A stretch of 64,000 nt of DNA, from positions 7,068,001 through 7,132,000 of the forward strand of contig NC_071331.1 in the NCBI RefSeq assembly GCF_010183535.1. Reading direction: 5' to 3'. A program made the position numbers and the translations under genes. The notes below the pieces were generated by a model. The model was given only the letters and a program-made list of their open reading frames with translations, searched no databases and was not told where the DNA came from. Positions within the stretch are counted from its first letter, which is position 1. Each line of letters begins with the position of its first letter. Of the stretch, positions 11,586 through 23,264 are shown piece by piece. The stretch is from Caenorhabditis remanei. Its lineage: Eukaryota; Nematoda; Chromadorea; Rhabditida; Rhabditidae.

Positions 11586-14380
11586 TCAATTGTGAATCAT
11601 AGTGCCGTTCACTGCTAGAACACATAATCCATCACCACAATCTATGTAACTTCCGATAGAAATCACTGATTTCAAAGGTACAACGACCCTTTTTCCCGAC
11701 AATCGACAGTATTTTACTCCTTCGTATTCTTTCAACATTCGGATAACTTCCTGTCCGTAATAAAAGTGTGTTCCATCCAGTTCTTGGAGAGCTTTAGAAA
11801 GGGAGGAAAACTGATTGACATCATCAATTTCCGAAAACGGCTCGGTTATCAACTGAATTTCCCCCAACTCCATCGTAGCAGCGACAAATCTGTGGCACTC
11901 CAGCTGCCCATTCTCCTTCACCGCGTAAAACACGTCATCCGTAGTGTTTCGATCGTGATATTCAGAAATAAGTCTTCCACAAGGCAAGGAAAGAGACCCA
12001 TACAATATACGTCCTTCAGAAAATGGTTTATCTTCAGGTTCCATTTGGGAAGAGATGACGATCTTGCAGGATACTTGTTGAGGGGAAAGTCCTTTGGTAA
12101 AGGACAGAAACTTCTTGAAACTCGAACTAGGGTTGTGGGTAGAACGTCGAGAGACTTCACGTCTGATGGAGTTGTGAATAAGTACTCTAAATAAGTTAGA
12201 ATAGGCACGAATAAAATATAAAAACTGCTGACCTCGAGCAGACCGTTTCCGGAAAGTTTCTTGTCAATCTGGAGCTATATCCCATTAATGCAAATTGATA
12301 TGAACTCTCAAATGCAAAGGTACCAAGTGGACCGACGTTTCCGAATGTGTGAATCACGTCAGGCAAATGGAAGAGTAATTCCTGAACAGTTTACTGTAGG
12401 AATCGCTTGCTTTTTTCTAACCCACATGAGTTTTGCAATTCAAATACTCGTTGCTAGCTTCCTTCAGAAACCACCGTGCCGCAGCACACATCTGCTCATC
12501 AAACAGCGGAGGTCCCATCCCTGTCGTGAACATTTTATTGGCAATCATGGATAGCGCAACAATGGCAAATCTTGCTTCTGCCTTGAGAAAATCACCATGA
12601 ATAGCTGACAATGCGATGCTGAGTCGAAAAAACTGAAGATTCCTTTACCTACAGAACATAAATTCAGAATCCTTACTGATATTTTATCTGTTCCATTCCG
12701 ACAGTTACTGATATCACTGAAACTGGTTGGCAGAGTGACAGAATCCAACGCATTCTGAAGATCATCGCTGTTACAAACGAACAAATCGGACTTCGGAATG
12801 ATCTTGTTCACTTTCGAGAATAGTTCTGAAACAATACATGTTCCAAATCGTTTGGTTTAGTTACCTTTTGTGATGTGTTCACAGATTCCTTCTCCTAGAT
12901 TGTGCAACAAATCAATTGGCGTTTCATAAGGTTTTACATATGAAATGATAAGAGCAGGAACAGTTCCGAATCCATTCACACCGTGTTCCGAATCCATGAC
13001 GGTGAGATTTCCAGGTCTTTTTTCCACTCGTTCTGAAAAATCAGGTCTCTTTCCCTTGGATTCTTTTCTGAGAATAATGTACTTTCTCCTTCCATTTTAT
13101 AGAATGTGCCAGGAGAAAGACAGTAGAAACAAGACGATGATCCATGATGAGCTCTCATCCCGAACAAACTTCTTTTCGCCTGAACATTTTCACTCATCAA
13201 AATTTGTTTCACCCACATTACCGGTTGATCTGCACAAACAGTAGCAATGTGAAGTTTGTATTTGTATTTTCCCACAGTTCCTTCTCTACTCTCACAATCG
13301 GTCATAATGATGGGCAACACAGCATTCCATAGGGTCGTGGATGGGTTGCTGCTACTCTCAATGATTCCTTCTAACATCACATTACTGCTCTTCTGCATAT
13401 CGTTTGTTGGTAGATCTACCAGCATTAAAGAAATAGGCCACAGTTTCCTACAAATACCTCACGGTTTGCATAAAATCTTGTACTACTCACTTCTGTGTTC
13501 CCGGAACAGCTACTCCATCAATTGACAAGATTCCAGATAATCGAAGTTCGTACTCATTCTCTTCTAAATCTCTCAGGGGAGAAAAAAACTGAGAAGCCAG
13601 GTTGTGAGTCTGTTGTTTTCCTTCTTTCAACTCTTTTCTAATCGAAATGATTTTATTTAAATAGGCAGACATTAGCTGGTGTAATTGACCCATTATTCCA
13701 TTTCTAACAAATTTGGCCGGAAGTTCATTGCAGCTGAATAGATTAACTAAAAATTATAAAATTCCATAAATTCATACCATTTCACGTTGTCTTTTCCATT
13801 TGAACCACACTTATTACAGTAGTAGGAGATACTGCATTTGTTCTTTTTGTGATCCCAGATTTTTCTGACTGAAATAGCAAAATCCTCGTCGTGTGCCGAT
13901 AGGAATCTTTCAAATCCTGAATTATCACCAAAACTATTTGAACTATCATAAATCAACATTATTAACCGTTCTCGGATAATCTTTCCAAACACGCAGATGC
14001 AAGAAATTGAAGTACTCGGTCAGGACACGCTATCAAATCCGTCGTTAAATCTACAAATCTTCCTTGTTTCTCTTTCTAAATTCCTGAAAGCCTCTTCTAC
14101 CTGAAATCAATGCATTCGAACCATTTCCTTCACAATCATGATCAACTTCCAGCTCTCCAAAATCCAATGTAAGGTTAGAGTCATTGACCTCTTCATTTGT
14201 TGATAAGAAACTTTCACTATCACGTCTCGGACGTGGCAGTGATTCTCTTTCTTCTACCCTAGGATGCATAATATCTGCAAGCTCTATCGGATTCTTCATA
14301 ATCCTATGACGTGGAGACTTGCCTTTATCATCATGAACTCTTTTCCTATTCGAATGATCTTTGAAAATAGACGAAGGCAT
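11586..14380 (-). CDS. CACTA-type transposase (TNP2-like), intact, 794 aa
   Basis: Ten exons join in frame on -: 14380-14101, 14050-13967, 13916-13778, 13733-13491, 13447-13083, 13032-12865, 12825-12677, 12632-12426, 12381-12233, 12186-11586, totalling 2385 nt. Most introns are close to 50 nt. Features seen: a zinc-ribbon-like YYCNKCGSNG, a central block with IIMTDCESREG and MWVKQILMSEN, a Cys pair in SSSCFYCLSPG, then HGVNGFGTVPALI and YETPIDLLHNLGEGI, which resembles the D-x-x-H segment of TNP2/KDZ-like transposases, and a later HTFGNVGPLGTFAFESSYQF block resembling the DUF4218-type region. These fit the CACTA family and the element's CAC termini. No internal stop remains once the short introns are removed. 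Superfamily assignment is from motif resemblance only. Confidence 0.75.
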
Positions 14381-14706
14381 TTCAGAATCTTTCCAATTTT
14401 GTAACAAAAAACAGAATAAATTACCAGGATCAAACAAATTAATATACTCCGAAAGGAGTCCGACAGCTCTGGAAGAGCTTTTCCAATGGACAGCCACGGC
14501 CAGTCCATATGGACGATTTCGCCAATCCATATACAGTCCACGCTGAGTCCGCGCGCGGACGCCTGCCGCCCACTTCCCTCTCTTTTCCCCAAGTCCACAC
14601 CGCGTCCATATACAGTCCGCAGCGGACCAAATTTCCGCTGCGGACTCTATGTGGACGGAAAATGGGACTGAATCCGCATGCGGTCCGCACGCCAACTACC
14701 TGTGAA

Positions 14707-14712
14707 GCAGTC
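14707..14712 (-). tRNA. tRNA-Trp, 5' acceptor fragment
   Basis: The minus-strand hexamer GACTGC, followed by the TT target duplication (14705-14706), completes the acceptor stem of the tRNA-Trp whose remainder lies at 9031-9096. The insertion point is between acceptor stem and D-arm. Confidence 0.8.
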
Positions 14713-15211
14713 ATGTTTCTCACTGGTCGTAGTGGCTGTCAAGAGAAAAGGAGGTGGCAGAAATAGATGGGCTAGGCGTCGTTTTGATAAAAAATTGAAA
14801 CCGCTCAAAAGTTATTTTAGTAGGAATTTTTCAATTTATATTCCGTTTCAAACAATATGAAAATTTGAAAGAGTCATGTTTTTCTATGTTTCCGTTGGTT
14901 ATGAAAAGGAATACCGGCTGAAGGGAAAACGTTTCAAACGGAATCAAACGGAAGGTCGAAATGATGAAATAAGTTTACGCTTTTTATTTCTCTTTATCTT
15001 GGGATTGTTGATATAACTTTTTCGTTGTTACAATAAAGAATGCCGGAAACATTAAGAAATATCAATTTGTCTGTAAATTTGTGGATTCGTTTCTCTAGAA
15101 GAGCAGAACTCATGGTTGGGCATCGATGAGACTGATTGGCATATAATATCGGATCCCGTCTAATAACTTTTTTGAAACTGTTGGTATTTCAAAAAACTAC
15201 TTTTTTAGTTA
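14713..15211. repeat. Flank of the split tRNA, duplicated in inverse orientation at 18125-18282
   Basis: Sequence from 14713 to about 14870 (containing ACTGGTCGTAG, GGAGGTGGCAGAAATAGATG and GGCTAGGCGTCGTTTTGAT) recurs on the opposite strand at about 18125-18282. The rest of the stretch has no recognised feature. Confidence 0.65.
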
Positions 15212-16481
15212 TTAGGTTGAGTCATAAGTTTCTTTCTTTTTTTGGGGTTGAACTTTGACTCCCAGTTTCTAAGTACTGTGATTGTTTATCGACCCAAACT
15301 TTTTTTCATTATAATGACCTTTTCAGTGGCTAACAAAAAATGTTTCAAGTTAGTGCACAGGCTGTCCACTCGTGAAAACGACAGTTTTTTTCTGTCTCTA
15401 ATCAAATTCCTATTTTGAAAAGATTTTTGATTCTAGTCGGATTTATATCAAAATTCTGAAATTTTCATAAGGAAACGAGTGGTATTTATAAAGATAGACT
15501 TTGTCTTGATATAACAATATAGTTTTGGATAAAACTCTCCAAGATAAAGAATTTAAGATTAGATGACCGACAGGTATGAGAAAACAATGTTCTCCTGGGT
15601 TTAAGTCGATTACTAAAATATTGGAGAGAGCATTTATATCAAACTATTTGTAGAAGTTAGACAGTAACATAAGCAAGTTATGCAACAAAAAACTGTATAC
15701 CAAAGTCATTCGAATAAGTGATAAAACGTGGTTGATGTGATTGTTAAGATTTTCACACCTTTGAGAATATTAGTGAAGTAGACCTGAGTGAAGTCTGGAT
15801 CTTTTTTCAACGATCACGAACAAGTCTGAAATATTCTGTTACAAGTAATCAACAGTAGATACATTGTTCTAAAATTGTGCAAAAGATCTAGTGGATTAAT
15901 TCAAAATTACGAGCAGTAGACTTCATCAAACTCAAAAATCACGTGAATTTGATGATGTTAACTTCTGGCTTCTTGCGAAAAAAGAGAAATGGTGTGAATA
16001 TCCAAAACAAAGTAAATTTAGAAACATCAATGTCTACTCTGTTCAATAATAAACATTTCCACTAATTTCCTTATCTAGCGTTAAAGAAAAATCGAAAATA
16101 CTCGCACCTCTCTAAATTGCTTATGGTCACCTTTCTTCAAAGACCCGCATTAAACCATCGTTGCTTAGTTCAAATATCTTTATTAATTTTTTATACATAA
16201 TTGTTCTTGCTTGTTTCAATTCCGAATGACTCACACATTCTCGCCAAAATTTTATAGGAAAAAAATGGAGTCGAAAAATTGTACCAAAAAAGGGTTCGTC
16301 AAGTGTTTTGACTTGTCTACGGCTGAGATTAAGCAGATGGCGGACGTCAAGTCACAGGTAGAATTACAATGAGTTATATGTGCTGACCAATTATATTTCT
16401 CATTATGTGAGTTATTAGCTTTCAAGAAATTGCGTGTCAAAAATCATCTCAAAAAAGAAAGAAACTTATGACTCAGCCTAA
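15212..16481. mobile_element. Mariner-like element, copy 1 (1270 bp)
   Basis: Inverted ends TTAGGTTGAGTCATAAGTTT / its complement (one mismatch) are flanked by TA (15210-15211, 16482-16483). TTAGGTTG termini and TA duplication fit mariner. The length is that of a complete mariner, but I find no long transposase frame. A short exon-like frame near 16265-16358 (LSTAEIKQMADVKSQ) is conserved in the second copy at 56403-57672, which has the same length and is very similar. Confidence 0.85.
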
Positions 16482-16483
16482 TA

Positions 16484-17609
16484 CAAAAAAACGAAGGAGA
16501 TAAATGGTAAAAACTTGTCTCTGTTTCAAGTTACCTGTTTAATTTTGATAGTTTGATTTTGCTTGTTTTTGGATAGTTTGTCATTAGAATTCTTGCCAAA
16601 TCTGTAGCTTTATGCGATATCTTTGATATGCTGATAGGTGAGACTTGGATGAATTGAAACTCTTCCATTGACATCCGAATGTTGAAACCCATTAGTCTGA
16701 CCATTATCAGTCATTAGTGAAACAGTATGTCAATTGGAACTGGCAGGAGATGTTTTTCCGTTTCGTAGTCCTTGCTTCAATTGTTTCCTAAAATCATTTT
16801 CTAATCCCGATGAAGTGAAAAACAAGCTATAGAATTTAATTTTAAAGGAGGACTGAAGTCATATTTTTTATTTCAGATTTTCTGTTCAATTCCTCGTTTT
16901 CACTTTCCAACAAATTTTCGTGGTCTCTCTTTTTTCGTCGATATAAATTGAAAAAACACGCAGTTTGTTAAAAAAAATGAGGAAACAAGGAATTGCAAAA
17001 GTTTTACTCGAGAAAACTACACTGTCGCGTGGAAAAAACTCTTCCACCTAGTCTTCTTTTAAGTCAAGGAACGGAAATTGTAGCGTTTTGAGCTATTTTT
17101 AGCATATGTATACTCCAATAATAAAACTGTACTATTTCGAAAATTCGATAATTACCTGAACTTTTCAAAATTCCATTTACATTGTTATTCAGTTTAAATA
17201 CCATTCTTCTAAAACGTCTTAAAATTCTTCTCCAAAATAGGTCAAAAAGACAAACCTTCCCCTCTTCTCCCAGTCCAAAAACATGATGATGTGGTGTGGG
17301 GGAGGTCCTTTTCTTTTTCAAAATCTCCCCGCTTCTCTTCAAATCTCTCCACATTTCACTCTATCCATTTTAACTCGATTTTAACGGGGGGCCCCCTGAC
17401 TTCTTCACACTTGACTCTTTATATTCCCTTCTTCTGACGTTATATTCTTTTTTCTTTTTTTGAAAAAAATTTTCTCTGTAAGATATTCGACTTTGTGTTT
17501 TGCAACATTCTTTTGGAGATTTCTTGGAGATTTTTTTGCAACGTGACACGACTTCAGACGGATTGCGGAAGTATGGAATATCTATGAACTTTGTGCTTCG
17601 TCGAGTCTG
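16484..17609 (+). promoter_or_regulatory. Upstream region of the channel gene
   Basis: No gene was found. The last 600 bases contain C/T-rich stretches and a TTATATTC string. A plausible short first exon follows at 17610. Promoter function is inferred from position only. Confidence 0.35.
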
Positions 17610-20600
17610 ATGATCTACAGCATCCAGGTAGGAGATTTATGGAAATAATAACATCAAATTGTAGTAGACAGAAAATTCCAAATAAAAAATAATATTGAGT
17701 AACAGTATTATTTTTTGTTTCAATATGTTCTTTTTACATTTTTTGTATAAATTCAAGAGCTTTCGTACAAAAAGTTCTACTTGAAAGAAAATCCTCAAAA
17801 TTCTGTTTTTTGACTTGTGATCCCTTCTTTCCCTAAATCCAATTGTCACAATTGAGACATCTCTCTTTTTTTCAGGCGCTATTCATCGAAACGATTCTCA
17901 TGTCGGCTAGGATACACGGTTGGTTGTTTGACAGAAAATCCACCAAATGCTGAATAATGAGATAAAAATTGTTTATATCTAAAGGGAACTAATTGAAACA
18001 GTGCGCTAAGATTTTACATTGAAAATTTTCTGATTACGGAATGGAAGGTTTTTGACATTTTTTAACAGGTTTCTGATATTTTTGTATTTCAGCCTGAGTG
18101 AAACCAATCAACTACGTTATTTTCTTTCAAATATTCATACTTTTTGAAACGGAATATAAATTGAAAAACTCTTACAAAAATAACTTTTGAGCACTTTCAA
18201 TTTCTTATCAAAACTACGCCTAGCCCATCTATTTCTGCCACCTCCTTTTCTCTTCACAGCCAATACGACTAGTGAAAAACATGACTGCTTGGCGCAATGG
18301 TAGCGCGTAGATAGAAATTCAATAGTTCTAACTAAATGCTCAAAAGTAAGTTCTCCAAATACTACTACAAAAACTTACTTATTTTTTAGTTTAACAACCA
18401 GATTTTCAGAAATAAAACTATTGACTAATGCATTGTTTCCAATTCGCAGACCTTTTGAAATACGCATTTTGAAAGAGTAGAAATCCAAAATCGCTATAAC
18501 GCTGCCACCAACAAATGTTTTATTGTAACTCTATTCAAGGAATCAACTGTTTCAGTTTAATAATAAATCTTGATGAAGTGATACAACTCCTTTAGAACAA
18601 ATAATATTTTCTTTTTAAAGTACAACAAAATGTTGTGCCGTTTCTTAAAATAACGAAATTTTTTCGTTAACAATCGAAAAATTGTTTATTGTAAGTTTTT
18701 CGATTTTAACGTGGTCAATGCAATTAAAGTGTAAGCGGTCCCACCTTTAAACTGATTTTTGAAGTCGTTTTTCAAATACAACAAGTTAGGAATGGCAAGT
18801 GTTTCCTTTAAGAAATCATGAAAACCTTCCTGAACCGTAGAAATTACTTTTAATTTAAAAAAATTTCCTGTTCCAACATACACAGCCTCCTGTTTTTTGT
18901 TTTTGATTCATAGTTACTTAATTTCTTGAAATTTTCCAGATGTGACCTACCAGCATATCGAAGATTTCACATGCGATGACATTGGTGTTTCGGCGTCTTC
19001 CGGAGCGAAAGCAACTGATCTGGCAAGGATTTTGATGACAAATTATTCGAGAAATGCTCTACCAGAACCTGCACCAGTCAAGGTCGAAGTGGAGATAACG
19101 ATTCAGGATATTTCGGACATTTCTGCGATTACAGGGACTTTCACAATTGATTATTGGATAAGTGCGATATGGAATGATAAGAGGTGAGGAATTTGACACG
19201 TCTTGACGATCGAGAAAACAGAATGAAACATTTCTGAGATCGAAACTCAAGTTTCTGAAACTGAAATTTTTTCTGTTTTTTTGATTTTTGAAAATTTCCT
19301 TCTCACTGTTTTTTGTTCATTCATCCATACTTGTTTCCAGACTAGCTTTCTCCCACCTCGACCCATGCCGAAAAAACTTGTCCCTCGATCACGATATGGA
19401 ACCAAAACTGTGGTCCCCGAATGTATGTATCGTCAACTCGAAATCCACGAAAGTACACGATTCCCCTAAACCCAACATCCTCCTCATGATATTTCCCAAC
19501 GGGACCATCTGGCTAAACTACCGTATTCGATCCGAGGCACCGTGTCAGATGAATTTGAGAAACTTCCCGTTGGATAGTATCAGATGTTCCTTGGTTTTCG
19601 AGAGTTACTCCTATAACGCTGCTGACGTGGAATTGCAATGGTTGGAATGGTCACCGGTGTCTACAGTAAGAAGTGACTATAATCTACCGGACTTTCGAAT
19701 GACGAATATCACGTATGGAAGTATCACGGAGGTGAGAAGATAGAGTTTTGAAATAGGAATCACCTGTATAAAATATTCTGTTTCATGTCGAGCAATTGAA
19801 ACTGGTAGTGAACACTCCTGTGATAATACAGCTTCTGGCTCAAATTATTTCCCTAACTTACAGGCCTATACCGCAGGAATGTGGCACCGTCTCTCCGTGT
19901 CCATCCACTTCGAACGTCTCTACGGTTTCTATATTCTTCAAATGTATCTTCCCACCTACATATCTGTATTCATATCATGGATTGCTTTCTGGATGGATAC
20001 GAAAGCACTTCCTGCTAGAATCACACTTTCTGTCTCTTCATTAATGGCATTAACGTTTCAGTTTGGTAACATTGTCAAGTCACTGCCTAAGGTGAGAACT
20101 TGCTGTTTCAGATTCATGATTTTTTGTTTGTTACAAAAGTCAATTTAATAGTAAAGCTATTTGAGCAAAAAACAAGTGATATTCATGAGATTGCGTATTC
20201 GAGCGAACAGGGAATTTTAAAGTCAAAGTTTGAGAAAATGTCAAGTCCGCAATCACCATGTGTCCTGCCTAAAACAATCAATTTGTACCAAAATCTTACT
20301 ATATCAAAGTGACAAATAACTTCAGGGGAATTTTAATTATTCGCTACAACATCCTGTTTCAAAAATTTCATTACCCTAGGTTTCGATTGTCTTTCTATTG
20401 GTTACATCATACTGATTTCTATTTAGAACTGCATTCATTTTGATTTTTGAGAAATTTCAATAAGTGAATGTTTCAGAATAATAGTTTCTGGATACGCATA
20501 AAATTACTATTGTTTAAACTCGACATTCATGAACTTCATAAGAGGAAAAGACTTTCAAAACGATATCCTTTCTCAAACGTCGCACTTTTTTTCCTGATTG

Positions 20601-21397
20601 AAAACTATGTTCCATAAGGCCTTGAGTTTAGTTTCCACTGAAACTTTTTTGAATTCATAACTTAAATCATCTCATTTCAGGCCTCCTACGTCAAAGCAAT
20701 CGATATCTGGATGTTCAGTTGTGTCGGGTGAGTTCTATCTTTTTGATTTTTATTTACAAAAATCAGTCCTGTTGATCGAACCAATCACTTTTCCGAACAT
20801 CCAAAAATAATGTCTCATCCCCGAAACAGAAGCTCAATTGGAAAAAAAAATCATCCTTCCTATTTTCCAGATTCATTTTCTTCTCTCTAATTGAACTAGC
20901 CATTGTGGCATACAACGATAAAATGCATGACCAACGACTTCGAGAAGCAAGATGTTCAGTGGGGAACTTGAATTCAAATGGGGTGGGACATCCTAATCTG
21001 GAATCTAGGAGGTATGGAAATGCGCTCTATTGATAATCTAGGCGTTTATTTTCAGAAGTTTCGTGGAATTGAGTGCTCGAAGAGCAAAAGGAAGTGAACT
21101 CGGAGCATCGATAGATCGAGTTGCCAGTATGCTATTTCCAACGGTGAGAGAATTTTTCTACTTTTTCAAAGCAGGCACATTATGACTTAAGAATAATGAG
21201 AAATTATAAAGAAATTTCTTTACACTTCACAAACCAAGAAATGATGTTTCGGCCCGCTTATATTTTTGAATCCGAATTAGTTTTTTTATTGTTTGTACGT
21301 TTTTCTACAATTTCTTCAATTCCAGATGTTCGCTCTCTTCAATCTGGTCTATTGGTCCTACTACTTGACGACAAGTATGAATCCGGTTTATACATGA
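17610..21397 (+). CDS. Cys-loop ligand-gated ion channel, anion-type, intact copy 1
   Basis: Nine exons join in frame to 423 residues: 17610-17627, 17876-17918, 18940-19183, 19341-19731, 19864-20091, 20681-20727, 20871-21011, 21056-21143, 21326-21397. The first two give a moderately hydrophobic leader. The extracellular domain has [11 protein letters not shown] and the signature Cys-loop [17 protein letters not shown]1 is in [22 protein letters not shown]2 follows [15 protein letters not shown]; the PAR before TM2 is typical of anion-selective GABA/glycine/GluCl-type receptors. TM3 is in [20 protein letters not shown], and TM4 in [14 protein letters not shown] ends the protein. The intracellular loop is short. 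The ligand cannot be told from sequence. The ELAPOR-like gene lies downstream in convergent orientation. Exons 1-2 are the least certain part. Confidence 0.88.
18283..18308 (+). pseudogene. tRNA-Trp 5' fragment in intron 2 of the channel gene
   Basis: The first 26 bases match the 5' end of the split tRNA-Trp (GACTGCTTGGCGCAATGG onward), then jump to sequence that lies beyond the 3' end of that tRNA. The whole segment (about 18125-18380) is an inverted duplicate of the tRNA locus with an internal deletion and without the CACTA-like element. Confidence 0.7.
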
Positions 21398-23264
21398 ACA
21401 CTGATTGCTACAATTTGATCTATACACTGGTTATTATTTTTTTGTGTTATTTAAATAAATTTGTGTAAAATTTATAAAAAGTTGAGAGAATTGTTTTCTT
21501 GAAAGAAGCATTTAGTTTTTGAAAAATATGAAACGGGTTTGTTAAGATCAAGCATGTCTCACAGAATTTGCTAAAAACTGAACCTTTAGGTTTGGTCAGT
21601 TGAAAACCATTTGGATTGGACCAACAAAAAACATGCGTTTGGAAACAAACAATTAATTTTCAAACATCCCAAATGACCAGCTTACAATGTACTGTTTCAG
21701 TTGATTCCTAAGTCTGTTCTATTATTTTCCATACGATTGATTACATCTATTTGATTTTTAGAAAAAACTTTTAATGCAATGAATTTCAAATGATGAATTT
21801 AAAGAATTTTACACTTTCCTGTCATTGAGATGAGACACCAAATGCATACTCTGAATTCCAGCGATTTCTGTTTCACAATGATTTTCTAAACTTTTTTGTG
21901 GAACTCGGAATTACTTTTTTTTCCCGAGATTTCAAGCAAACTGTACACGGCTTTTCAGGCTTTAGGCTTTTTCAGAAACAGTTGCGGCAATATAGAAAAA
22001 ACAATGAAACTACATATTGACTTCATTTGAAAGCTGATTGAAGTGAGCCCAGAAACTCGATAATCTCTTAACCCACTTCAAACTCAAAAATGAGAATTAG
22101 CTGAAACATTATAACTCACCAACAAATGCCAAATCATCCCGTTGAAGGTGGTACCCGTAGCAATAGTAATTGTTGAATCAATACACTTTCCCCGTTTCTC
22201 ATTTTTGATATTCACATCTATGTATGATTATTAGTTGATACCATAAACGCTTTCTTGACGAAATATGTATGTTGAAGACATAACTGTTCCTTTTAACTGG
22301 AGAACTTATGTATGAATATTGCGAAGTAAAAGTGAAAACTGCAACTGATGGAGTTTCAATAGTTTTCTTTTTTCAGCTGTGTTATAAAGATATTCAATAA
22401 CCGAATAATTTTCGTGGAAAAATAGGTTAATATTGATATTTATCAAATAAATCATTTACCCTAAACAACCACAACAATATTGCAGTTTCATTAACATGAT
22501 AAGTGATTAAAAATGGAGAACTTATAATGATTGGAATTCATCTAGTGGATATTTCTCTTTTCGTTTAACAACACTATACAATTTCTTTGGTTTTTTCTTA
22601 CCCATGCTTTGCATAATTCTATCATCTCTGCTCGTATTTAATTGTAACCACGGAATGTACACACGACTCTAGTTCCCTTTTCTATTATATTAGAAACCGT
22701 GATTTTTTTCTTTATAATGTTCTGTTTTCCAATGTTTTTTTGTGTTGAGCTGCACCACATTTTTCTGTGTTCATGCAGAAACCGTCTGGAAAATCATATT
22801 TCTTTTCATATACATCAACTGTTTCCCAGTCTCAGGTCAACTGAAAATGATTAATGGATAGCTATTCATTGAAATAATATATCCACGATTCATTGCATCT
22901 CGGTATGTGATGTTTTAATGAAATAATTACACTTTCAGCTATTGATTAAAGGAAGTGACAAACTCAAAACATTGTTACTTCGGCTCTGTGTAACTCATTT
23001 ATAAATATTATACGATTTTTTGATGCATTGTCGACTAAATAATAAATTATCATCATTTTATCAATTTACGTCATTTATCCGAAACCGCGAAAATAAAAAC
23101 AGAAAAACGTGACAAACAATACAAATTTTGGCATTTTCTAGCGAGTGTGCAGAACCCCAAAAAGACAAAAATATAGAGAATCAGAGGGAAGAAAAATGGG
23201 ATATGACTAATCACAAAAAACCAAAGAAAACAGGAAAAGGGGAGGGAATTAGAACCGGTATGAA
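21398..23264. repeat. Spacer between the convergent genes, part of the tandem duplication unit
   Basis: No gene. Large parts recur at 34200-35370 and 38945-39560, and in fragments at 58080-58920 and 61500-63030, for example the block with GCTTTTTCAGAAACAGTTGCGG near 21969 and 34727. It holds the 3' ends of both genes and AATAAA-like sites. Confidence 0.75.

Larger units (their letters stand above)
9097..14704. mobile_element. CACTA-like DNA transposon, 5.6 kb, inserted in tRNA-Trp
   Basis: Inverted ends CACAGGTAGT / ACTACCTGTG are flanked by a 2-bp duplication (AA at 9095-9096 and 14705-14706 on +). Both subterminal regions (about 9097-9230 and 14480-14704) are packed with repeats around GTCCG/CGGAC and TGGACTGTATATGG, as in CACTA elements. 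Inside are two minus-strand multi-exon genes, a transposase (11586-14380) and a gene of unknown function (9401-11302), both apparently intact. The element looks autonomous. A related locus at 18140-18380 lacks it. Confidence 0.85.

Noticed and set aside
14296..14766. Several overlapping open frames on both strands in the GC-rich right end of the CACTA-like element
   Set aside because: They arise from subterminal GTCCG-type repeats, which lack stops by composition.
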